A stretch of DNA of 64,000 bases from Pseudomonas ceruminis. Its GTDB lineage: Bacteria > Pseudomonadota > Gammaproteobacteria > Pseudomonadales > Pseudomonadaceae. This document shows, piece by piece, positions 22,717 through 28,842 of this stretch. Position 1 is the stretch's first letter, and each line of letters opens with the position of its first letter. The DNA lies in the NCBI RefSeq assembly GCF_021602025.1, contig NZ_BQHW01000001.1, positions 434,001 to 498,000 of the forward strand, read 5' to 3'. Both the position numbers and the translations under genes were made by a program. The notes below the pieces were generated by a model, which was not told the DNA's origin, did no database searches, and saw only the letters and a list, made by a program, of their open reading frames with translations.

Positions 22717-23418
22717 TCACAATGAGGCATTGACGAACGCTTCATCAAGCGACGTAGCGCGGTGGCGAGCCATGAACGCTTCTCCACTGCTGAATGCTTC
22801 GACTTGTCTGTTAGCCAGCATGTAAAAGCGGTGGCAATTGGTTGTGATCTCTTCTGTGTAATGCGAAGAAATGAGGACGCTTGCACCTTCTAGGCATGCA
22901 TGGTTGATGCCCAGCCATATGTAATGTCGAAATTCAGGGTCTAAGCCCGCGGTGGGCTCATCGAGAATGATCAAGTCGTTGTTCAGAAGCAGCAATGTTA
23001 AGGCAAAAAAGCTGCGTATTTCTCCATAACTGCACGTGGAGGCTTTTTTGGGGGAGATGTCAGCATATCGCTTGGACAGTGATGGCGACCATTGATTTAA
23101 TCTTGCAACTATTTCGGAGTGAGTGGGTGGTGTGTTTGAGTTAAGGTTGCAGATGAGTTGGCCGATTTCGCCCATTCGTAGTAAAGGTGGGGGCGTAATA
23201 ATTTGGGTGAGATAGGCGGGTCGCTGGGAACGGTTGATAATGTTGCCGTGCGTGGCGTTTTTTATTCCGCAAATGAGATCGAAGAGTGTTGTTTTGCCGG
23301 CACCGTTGCAACCTAATAGGCCTAGCATTTCGCCCTTTCTGATAGAGAGTGTCAGGTTGTCAATGATGGTTTTGTTGTCATGGCGAAAGCTCAGGTTTTC
23401 TATTTTTAAGAGGGTCAT
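22717..23418 (-). CDS. ABC transporter ATP-binding protein of the peptide cassette
   Basis: A 233-residue ABC ATPase. The Walker A motif is GCNGAGKTT (about residues 35-43), Walker B with D-loop is LIILDEPTAGLDPE and the switch His is in SSHYTEE. The signature motif is unusual: CSYGEIR in place of LSGGQ, though the Gly and the polar residues needed for contact remain. The order after the permease and the absence of a peptidase domain suggest an ABC-2 type exporter or immunity transporter. It directly abuts the permease stop codon. Codon use is markedly more AT-rich than in the neighbouring pyoverdine and Dsb genes. It converges on pvdL. Confidence 0.9.
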   Translation of the reverse strand: MTLLKIENLSFRHDNKTIIDNLTLSIRKGEMLGLLGCNGAGKTTLFDLICGIKNATHGNIINRSQRPAYLTQIITPPPLLRMGEIGQLICNLNSNTPPTHSEIVARLNQWSPSLSKRYADISPKKASTCSYGEIRSFFALTLLLLNNDLIILDEPTAGLDPEFRHYIWLGINHACLEGASVLISSHYTEEITTNCHRFYMLANRQVEAFSSGEAFMARHRATSLDEAFVNASL

Positions 23419-24177
23419 TTAATAGCGGCTCCATATGGGCTGGACTCTGAAATATCGTCCTGTGAGGTAGAGTGCGATCAGTGCCGACACCAGCGCTGCC
23501 GAAAAACTGTTGAGCAATGAGAGTTCGTTGTTAAATAGCTTGGTGCTCAAGTACAGCGGATTGAGCAGCGTCAGCGAGTGCGGGGTAGCCGGACCTTGCA
23601 CTGCGCCTGTATATCCAGAAATCAACATAAGAAATGACATCAGCGAAAATAGTGTGCTGGAAGTGCTGAATTTAATTGGCAATGCAGCGATGCCGAGTCC
23701 GATGCAGGTAAAGAAGAGGTAGCTAGTGTAAAAAGATGCCAATAAACGCGATAGCTCGATCAGTGAGTAGTGGCCGTATAGAGGTTTGGTTGCGAGGTAG
23801 AAAAGGAAGGCATAGCCAACGCTAATTATTGAGTAGCTGCAGAAGTGTGCGATCAGGAAACGCCTAATTGCATCGCGCTGATAAATGAATGATCGAATAA
23901 AGCCACTTTCTCTTCGGCCGATCAAGTAAAAGCTGAACCCAAAAAAAGCGACGCTTGCGGAAATGTATGAAAAGAACCATGCGGCCGAGCCGGTATAAGA
24001 TGGAGGGGGCGCGCCAGGCGCATGATGTTGCTGCGTTGTGATCACGAATAGTATGCACGGCGCAATGGCTGACCATAAAAGTGCTGTGGGTTCCCTTGCG
24101 TGTTCTGTGATCAATATTCTTGTGATGTTGACTACTATTCTTGGGTTGAGTGAGAGGATGGTTAAGTGCATTTTCAT
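23419..24177 (-). CDS. ABC-2 type permease of the peptide cassette
   Basis: A 252-residue membrane protein with about six hydrophobic segments (for example TALLWSAIAPCILFVITT, SYISASVAFFGFSFYLIG, SIISVGYAFLFYLATK, YLFFTCIGLGIAALP, TLFSLMSFLMLISGYTGAV and FSAALVSALIALYLTG). This size and layout is that of an ABC-2 export permease, to pair with the ATPase that follows immediately. Its ATGA start overlaps the stop codon of the 65-residue gene before it, pointing to coupled translation. The sequence is AT-rich. The substrate is not known; the tiny Gly-rich peptide encoded upstream in the same direction is the obvious candidate. Confidence 0.87.
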   Translation of the reverse strand: MKMHLTILSLNPRIVVNITRILITEHAREPTALLWSAIAPCILFVITTQQHHAPGAPPPSYTGSAAWFFSYISASVAFFGFSFYLIGRRESGFIRSFIYQRDAIRRFLIAHFCSYSIISVGYAFLFYLATKPLYGHYSLIELSRLLASFYTSYLFFTCIGLGIAALPIKFSTSSTLFSLMSFLMLISGYTGAVQGPATPHSLTLLNPLYLSTKLFNNELSLLNSFSAALVSALIALYLTGRYFRVQPIWSRY

Positions 24178-24371
24178 GGGAATGGCACCATGTGAGATAA
24201 TTGGCTGGCAATAACGTCATTGCGGAAAAGCATGGAGTACCTGCTTTCCAGATTTAGATAATGTGCGTTATTCATGTGGAGGAACAGGTTGGGTGATAAA
24301 TACTTGCAGATGTATAAGGGTTCTGCTTCTAAGTTGAGAGTTTCGTAGTTGCAAATTCTGACTGTTTTCAT
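24174..24371 (-). CDS. Unknown 65-residue protein of the peptide cassette
   Basis: A small ORF starting MKTVRICNYETLNLEAEPLY and ending with HMVPFP. I do not recognise it. It has no membrane segment, signal peptide or Gly-Gly leader site, and contains two cysteines (residues 7 and 22) and many aromatic and Asn residues. It ends in ATGA overlap with the permease start, which supports it being a real translated gene. A start at 24371 is preceded by GGGG. Possible roles are a peptide-binding chaperone, a modification or immunity partner, or a second exported peptide; nothing in the sequence decides between these. Confidence 0.6.
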   Translation of the reverse strand: MKTVRICNYETLNLEAEPLYICKYLSPNLFLHMNNAHYLNLESRYSMLFRNDVIASQLSHMVPFP

Positions 24372-24390
24372 GTTGCCCCAACTGCAAGGG

Positions 24391-24425
24391 GCGGGCGCCC
24401 GTGAACAGATCGCCCACACGCCCGC
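24391..24425 (-). promoter_or_regulatory. Stem-loop between the peptide gene and the 65-residue gene
   Basis: GCGGGCG at one end pairs with CGCCCGC at the other, separated by 21 bases. The hairpin begins about eight bases after the peptide stop codon. With no T-run behind it, it could be a partial terminator or an RNA-stabilising processing site that raises peptide mRNA over transporter mRNA, as is common after precursor-peptide genes. Confidence 0.55.
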
Positions 24426-24432
24426 GTTTTAG

Positions 24433-24528
24433 TTAAAGGGTCGCTGAAGCGTTGGAGTCAATAGCGTCACCTTCGCTACCACCGGAGCCACCACTACCCT
24501 CATTACACCCGCCTCCATGAATTTCCAT
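24433..24528 (-). CDS. Putative 31-residue Gly/Ser-rich secreted or precursor peptide
   Basis: A very short ORF: begins MEIHGGGCNEGSGGSGG, continues with Ser-Glu-Gly-Asp, and ends in Asn-Ala-Ser-Ala-Thr-Leu. It holds one Cys (residue 8) and ten Gly, and is acidic overall. The ribosome binding site is good (AAGG seven bases before ATG). It is first in an operon-like array with the 65-residue gene, an ABC permease and an ABC ATPase, which is the layout of bacteriocin or ribosomal-peptide loci. I know of no family it matches. No maturase or protease is encoded nearby, so if it is processed the enzymes lie elsewhere. Confidence 0.6.
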   Translation of the reverse strand: MEIHGGGCNEGSGGSGGSEGDAIDSNASATL

Positions 24529-24924
24529 GATATTTCCTTGTTTTTATAGTTGCCGAAATGTGCGGGCGTGTAGAGGTGTAGAAGGTTGGCGGACCTGTGT
24601 CAATGAGTTGTTGGGGGTGGATGAGTACTTTACGATTTTCTTGTTTGTTTAATTGAATGTATTGCTGTAGGACGGTTCTTAACTCTTTTCTTGCTTAGGT
24701 CTGAGGCTTTATTTTTGTGGTGTTATTTCTGAATTTCATGTAATAAATTTCTTTTTCTTAGATGTGAAAAAGATTTCTTTGATTTAAGAAGTTTCTTTGG
24801 TGTTTTGGTTTTGATTTTAAATGATTGCTGGGGCGAGGCGGCGTTTAATGGCAGGAGGCACAAGATGAGTGCTTCGAGATGTGTAGGAGATGCCGAGAGT
24901 TAAGAAACACGCATTTGCTGTTGC
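24529..24924. other. AT-rich leader and intergenic region of the cassette
   Basis: About 400 bases with no convincing gene. It is strongly AT-rich in parts: by my count the line 24721-24780 has 12 G or C in 60. It contains the likely promoter of the peptide operon (24575-24603 on the minus strand) and grades near 24845-24924 into sequence that looks like a decayed part of the pvdL carrier domain (for example GCTTCGAG and CATTTGCTGTTGCC against the intact gene). Confidence 0.6.
24575..24603 (-). promoter_or_regulatory. Candidate promoter of the peptide cassette
   Basis: On the minus strand TTGACA (24598-24603) is followed after 17 bases by TACACC (24575-24580). The -35 is perfect and the -10 is poor. 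It would give a leader of about 40 bases to the peptide ATG at 24528. Confidence 0.4.
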
Positions 24925-25103
24925 CGTGCAGATTGCATCGCGGATGCAACGATTTGCAGTTCAACGTCCCACGGCGGGCGATGTTCGAGTGCGGTACGGT
25001 CGAAGAGCTGGCTGAGTATGTGCGTGGGCTGCAGGGCACTGCGCTGGATGAGGGCAAGGTCGAGCGGCTCAGTGACCTTATGGCCGAACTCGAAGGGATG
25101 TAG
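24925..25103 (+). pseudogene. Truncated second copy of the pvdL 3' end
   Basis: From 24974 this sequence is almost identical to the pvdL 3' region and encodes the same C-terminus ([18 protein letters not shown] through to LMAELEGM, where intact PvdL ends in GL). To the left, similarity to the carrier domain continues only in broken form with a frame shift (CAGATTGCATCGCGG against CAGATTGCCTCGCGG). It has no upstream module and no start signal. The last 30 or so bases differ from intact pvdL mostly at synonymous positions, so it looks like the end of a pvdL allele from another lineage rather than a fresh duplicate. Confidence 0.85.
24974..25069 (+). repeat. Direct repeat, copy 2 (pvdL remnant)
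   Basis: Partner of 22544-22639, with 95 of 96 bases identical. The two copies lie 2430 bases apart and bracket the AT-rich cassette. Confidence 0.95.
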
Positions 25104-25111
25104 GAAAACGG

Positions 25112-25130
25112 GGGCGCTGGGCGCCCATTT
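25112..25130 (+). terminator. Terminator-like hairpin after the pvdL remnant
   Basis: GGGCGC-TGG-GCGCCC followed by ATTT. It stands in the same position relative to the remnant as the terminator at 22682 does to intact pvdL, so it was part of the duplicated or ancestral pvdL end. Confidence 0.7.
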
Positions 25131-25209
25131 CGTCGGCAAGCCGGCCCACAGGTACAACACGGCTCATGGGCGCAGTGGAATACCTGTGGGAGCCGGCTTG
25201 CCGGCGATG
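25131..25209. repeat. REP doublet between the pvdL remnant and dsbG
   Basis: CGTCGGCAAGCCGGCCCACA (25131-25150) faces TGTGGGAGCCGGCTTGCCGG (25185-25204), an inverted pair with few mismatches. The core differs from the doublet at 8751. It separates two converging transcription units. Confidence 0.8.
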
Positions 25210-25233
25210 AGGCCGATATAGCCGGCTGATCAT

Positions 25234-25992
25234 TCAGCGCTTACCGAGAATCTTCCCCAACATCTCCGGCCGCGGCGCCCCTTGCTGGCTTTGCAGGTTA
25301 CCTTGCTCATCCTGATAGAAGATCGCCGGCGTGGCCTGCAAGCCCATTTCTTCCATCAAGGCCAGGTTCGCCGCCAGTTTCTGCTGCACCGCCTCTGGCA
25401 CTTTGTCCAGCGCTTTCAGGGTACTGGCCTTGCCGGCTTTCTCATGCTGTTCCAGCGCTTTGGCTGGGTCCTTGGCGGCCAGCAGTGCCGCCGACTTGCC
25501 CGGGCTGTCCTCGCGGATGATGCCGACCATGATATGGCGCAGCTGCACCTTGCCCGACTCTACCCACGGCCGCGCCTGCTGCCAGAACATGTTGCAGTAC
25601 GGGCAGTTGGGGTCGCTGAACAGGTAGACCTTGCGCGATGCATCGGCTTTGCCGTCAGCGATCCAGCTGGTCTTTTCCAGTTTCGCCCAGATGGCCTTGG
25701 ACATGGGGCCGTACACCAGCTTTTCCAGCGGCTCGGCACTGAGGTCCTGGCCTTGTTCATCGAACAGGCTGCCGACCAGCACATGTTTGCCATCAGGCGT
25801 GAGGTACAGGGCGATGCCGTTGTTCTGGTACTCGGCGGCATAGCCGCGCAGGCCGTTGGGCGCATCGAAACTGCCCTTGATCACGGCGCCCTTGGCTTGC
25901 AGTTGCTGGATCGCCTTGGGCAGCTCATCGGCTTGCACCAGCGGGGCGGCCAGCAGGGCCAGGGACAGGGGCAGCAGGGCAGTCAATCGCAT
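25234..25992 (-). CDS. dsbG: DsbG, periplasmic thiol:disulfide isomerase/reductase
   Basis: A 252-residue DsbC/DsbG-family protein with signal peptide MRLTALLPLSLALLAAPLVQA, an N-terminal dimerisation region and a C-terminal thioredoxin fold. The active site is DPNCPYCNMFW (CPYC at about residues 130-133), with the cis-proline loop in LQATPAIFY. DsbG-type proteins reduce or isomerise oxidised cysteines in the periplasm and need DsbD to stay reduced, which fits dsbD two genes away in the same direction. The CPYC motif and Thr before the cis-Pro favour DsbG over DsbC. Confidence 0.9.
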   Translation of the reverse strand: MRLTALLPLSLALLAAPLVQADELPKAIQQLQAKGAVIKGSFDAPNGLRGYAAEYQNNGIALYLTPDGKHVLVGSLFDEQGQDLSAEPLEKLVYGPMSKAIWAKLEKTSWIADGKADASRKVYLFSDPNCPYCNMFWQQARPWVESGKVQLRHIMVGIIREDSPGKSAALLAAKDPAKALEQHEKAGKASTLKALDKVPEAVQQKLAANLALMEEMGLQATPAIFYQDEQGNLQSQQGAPRPEMLGKILGKR

Positions 25993-25993
25993 G

Positions 25994-26830
25994 TCAGTTT
26001 CCTTGTGCGGCAGGGGCGGGCGCGGCGGCCCGTTGGAAAGGTTCCAGGGCGTGGCGCAGGCTGGCCCGGGACAGCTCGCCCAGGTGGCTGCCGATCAGCC
26101 GCCCTTCGGCGTCGTAGAACAGTGTGGTGGGCAGGGCCATCGACCCGACCCGCTGGGCCAGCAGGCCGGTACCGTCGAACAGCACATGGGTCAGGCTCAA
26201 CCCGGTGGTGGCGAGGAACGTGCTCACGTTTTCAGGGGTTTCGCCCTGGTTGACGAACAGGAAGGTCACGTGCGGGTACTCGCCCTGAGCCTGTTGCAAC
26301 ACGGGCATTTCCCGTCGGCACGGTGGGCACCAGGTGGCCCAGATGTTGATGACCAGCGGCTTGCCCCGGTAGCTGTGCAGCGCGACCGATTGCCCGCTGG
26401 CATTGCGCAGGCTCAGCTCGGGCAGCTCGGTACCTTTGCTGTAAAGATGGCTGCCCAGGCTGGCCAGGCCCCAGAACAGGGCGCCACTGAAGAGTGCCCA
26501 GCCTAGCGGGCGGCGTAGCCCGGGGTGGCGCCAACCCTGCCACAGGGTGGCGAGCACGATGCCGACAAGGCCCGACCAGAGCAGGAAGCCACCGTCGCGG
26601 ATGTCGATGACCTGCAGCAAGTCATCGCGGTACATCGACCAGTAGGCCAGGACGAAGCCCAGCCGAGCGCACAGCAGGCCGACCAGGAACAGGTTGAACA
26701 GCGCCGACTCCGGGCTTTCACCGCCACGGCGGGCAACCCACCAGCCGACCAGGCTGGCGATGCCCAGCGCGGCCAGCATCAACAGGTGATTGAGGGCCAT
26801 GGTCAATGGCCCGAGGGTTACCGTCAGCAT
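25994..26830 (-). CDS. TlpA/DsbE-like thioredoxin with N-terminal Lgt-like membrane domain
   Basis: A 278-residue protein. The first 130 residues form about four membrane segments (LLMLAALGIASLVGWWVARR, LFNLFLVGLLCARLGFVLAYW, GFLLWSGLVGIVLATLW and WALFSGALFWGLASLGSHLY) resembling the core of prolipoprotein diacylglyceryl transferase. The rest is a TlpA/ResA thioredoxin domain with WATWCPPCRREM (Cys 168 and 171). It probably acts as a membrane-held thiol reductant fed by DsbD. It sits between dsbD and dsbG, sharing TGATG with dsbD and lying one base from dsbG. Start alternatives are 26830 (used) or the internal Met ten codons later. Confidence 0.85.
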   Translation of the reverse strand: MLTVTLGPLTMALNHLLMLAALGIASLVGWWVARRGGESPESALFNLFLVGLLCARLGFVLAYWSMYRDDLLQVIDIRDGGFLLWSGLVGIVLATLWQGWRHPGLRRPLGWALFSGALFWGLASLGSHLYSKGTELPELSLRNASGQSVALHSYRGKPLVINIWATWCPPCRREMPVLQQAQGEYPHVTFLFVNQGETPENVSTFLATTGLSLTHVLFDGTGLLAQRVGSMALPTTLFYDAEGRLIGSHLGELSRASLRHALEPFQRAAAPAPAAQGN

Positions 26831-28542
26831 CAGCCTTGGCTCCTGGTCAGGGCCCAGTGTTGCAGGAATGCGGCCGCATCCACCTCGCCGGTGATACGCC
26901 GGGCGCGGCGTTCTTCACCCTCCGGGCCCAGCCAGATGATGCTGGGCGGGCCGGGCACCTGGTAGCGCTGCAACAGAGCGCGGCTGGCAGGCGAGTCGGC
27001 GGTCACGTCCAGGCGCAGCAGGTGCACATCAGCAAGACTGGCCTGTACCTCACTGCGGGCGAACACGTGCTTCTCCATGACCTTGCACGAGACGCACCAA
27101 TCGGCATAGTAATCGAGCATCACCCACTGGCCACGGGCCTTGGCGGCGTCCAGCTCACGTTGCAGCGCTTCAGGGCTGCTGACCGTGGTGAAGGTGTCTT
27201 CGGCAGGTTGCATGGCCACCGGCGTTGCCCCGCCAGTGAACGGACGCAAGGGTTGCCAGAGGTCATCGCCACCGGCCGCCGCACCGACCAGCAGCAGGCC
27301 GCCCCACAGGGCGCCCAGCAGCGGCAGCGCTCGCAAAGCCGGCAAGCGCTGCAGCGCTGGCCAGGCAGCCCAGCCCAGGGCGATCAGCCAGGCACCGCTC
27401 AAGGCCAGCAGCAGCGGGGCGGCCAGCAGGCTGCGCACGGTGTACAGGGCCATGGCCAGGAACACGAAACCGAACACGCCCTTGACCCGGTTCATCCAGG
27501 CGCCCGGACGTGGCAGGTAGCGGTTGCCCAGGGTCACCAGCAGCAACAGTGGCAGCCCCATGCCCAGGCCCAGGCTGAACAGCACCAGCGCGCCCTGCAG
27601 CACATCGCCGCTTTGCGCGATATAGAGCAGCGCGCCGGCCAGCGGCGCGGTCATGCAAGGGCCCAGCAGCAGCCCCGAGAGTGCGCCCAGCAGCGCCGCA
27701 CCATACAGGTTGCCACCGCGGGTGCCTTGCCCTGCACGGTCCAGGCGGTCACGCACGGCGGCCGGCAGTTGCAGTTCGAAGGCGCCGAACATGGGCAAGG
27801 CAAGCACCACGAACAGCCCTGCCAGGCTACCTAGCAGCCAGGGTTGCTGCAGCCAGGCCTGCAGGCTGGCGCCCAGCAGTGCGGCAACCACACCCAGCGC
27901 CGCATACACCAGTGCCATGCTCAGCACGTAGACGCCGGCCAGCAGCCAACCCCGCCGCGCGCTGGCGCCGTTACCCAGCACCAGCCCGGCCAGGATCGGC
28001 AGCATGGGGAGTGAGCAGGGCGTGAACGCCAGCAGCAGGCCGAGGCCGAAGAAGGCGACCAGGCTCCACGCCAGGCTGGTGCTTTGCAGGCCGCTGGCCA
28101 GGGCCTGGTCACTGGCCTGATCGGCGACCGGTGTGGCGCTGCCGCCCAGGTCGATGACCGTGGTCTGTGGCGGATAGCACAGGCCGGCATCGGCGCAGCC
28201 CTGCCACCCCAGGCGCAATTGCCCTTGGGCATTGGCCGGTATCAGCAGCTCGAGCTGGTCGCGGTACACCGCGCTGTCACCGAAGAATTCGTCATGGTGG
28301 TTCAGGGCAGCGGGCAGCTGCGGGTGCTGGTCGACGGCCAGGCCATCGAACTTCAGGCGTTTCTGGTACAGGTAGTAACCCTGTTTGATCTGGAAGAACA
28401 GGCGCATCTGGCCGTCGGCCTGGCGGTCCTGGGTGAGGACGAAGGCCTGGTCGACCGGCAGGAAGTCGGGTTTGACGTCGAACGGGTTGGCCTGCAACGG
28501 GCCGGCTAGCAGGAATGTCAGGAAGAGCAGGAGAACGCGCAT
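26830..28542 (-). CDS. dsbD: DsbD, thiol:disulfide interchange protein
   Basis: This inner-membrane protein carries electrons from cytoplasmic thioredoxin to periplasmic partners such as DsbG and TlpA-like proteins. The 570-residue sequence shows a signal peptide, the alpha domain (CADAGLCYPP), a membrane domain of about eight helices with Cys in LAFTPCSLPMLP and GPCMTAPLAG, and a C-terminal gamma thioredoxin domain with ADWCVSCKVMEK (about residue 480). The length is normal. It is first in the dsbD-tlpA-dsbG operon. Confidence 0.95.
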   Translation of the reverse strand: MRVLLLFLTFLLAGPLQANPFDVKPDFLPVDQAFVLTQDRQADGQMRLFFQIKQGYYLYQKRLKFDGLAVDQHPQLPAALNHHDEFFGDSAVYRDQLELLIPANAQGQLRLGWQGCADAGLCYPPQTTVIDLGGSATPVADQASDQALASGLQSTSLAWSLVAFFGLGLLLAFTPCSLPMLPILAGLVLGNGASARRGWLLAGVYVLSMALVYAALGVVAALLGASLQAWLQQPWLLGSLAGLFVVLALPMFGAFELQLPAAVRDRLDRAGQGTRGGNLYGAALLGALSGLLLGPCMTAPLAGALLYIAQSGDVLQGALVLFSLGLGMGLPLLLLVTLGNRYLPRPGAWMNRVKGVFGFVFLAMALYTVRSLLAAPLLLALSGAWLIALGWAAWPALQRLPALRALPLLGALWGGLLLVGAAAGGDDLWQPLRPFTGGATPVAMQPAEDTFTTVSSPEALQRELDAAKARGQWVMLDYYADWCVSCKVMEKHVFARSEVQASLADVHLLRLDVTADSPASRALLQRYQVPGPPSIIWLGPEGEERRARRITGEVDAAAFLQHWALTRSQG

Positions 28543-28842
28543 GTCTTCGCCTTGGCAGTACGTGAAGTGCGCCCATGCTGGCGTGGGTCGATTAACCCAA
28601 GGTTAACCCGCTCCTACGCAGGCAGGTCCTACGGGTTCGGTACGGTGCTTGCCGGCGCAGGCTTGGTTTTGAAACACCGCGACATATTGTCGGCTTGACT
28701 TTGCCAAAAGCTATTTTATTGCTGTAAAGTTGACGCACGGGTCAGTTTTTTAGGCTGGCCATGTCAAGGCGCTCGCCCCTTCCGAGTTCCCCTGCATAAG
28801 AATCAAAAATGGGCAGCTAACGTGCTGCCCAGAGGATCAAGC
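28543..28842. other. Divergent intergenic region, dsbD / molybdenum hydroxylase
   Basis: 300 bases without a gene, holding the promoters of both divergent operons. The stretch 28690-28740 is AT-rich with TTGACT near 28696, but no well-spaced -10 was found. Just before the hydroxylase gene lies a perfect inverted repeat, GGGCAGC-TAACGT-GCTGCCC (28811-28830), directly followed by the ribosome binding site AGAGGA. Confidence 0.6.
28811..28830 (+). promoter_or_regulatory. Hairpin abutting the ribosome binding site of the hydroxylase gene
   Basis: A 7-base perfect stem with a six-base loop ends exactly one base before AGAGGA (28831-28836). It may protect or mask the translation start, or be a protein-binding dyad. 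Confidence 0.5.

Noticed and set aside
24640-24800. Further tiny ORFs (for example a 14-codon frame on the minus strand) in the AT-rich leader
   Set aside because: No ribosome binding site, and such short frames are expected by chance in AT-rich DNA.
24879-25103. A separate small gene with a PvdL-like C-terminus
   Set aside because: It is better explained as a frame-shifted remnant of pvdL: there is no ribosome binding site, and the N-terminal part reads as an out-of-frame carrier domain.
22674-25103. Insertion sequence or integron
   Set aside because: No transposase or integrase gene and no short terminal inverted repeats were seen; the borders are a 96-base pvdL repeat instead.
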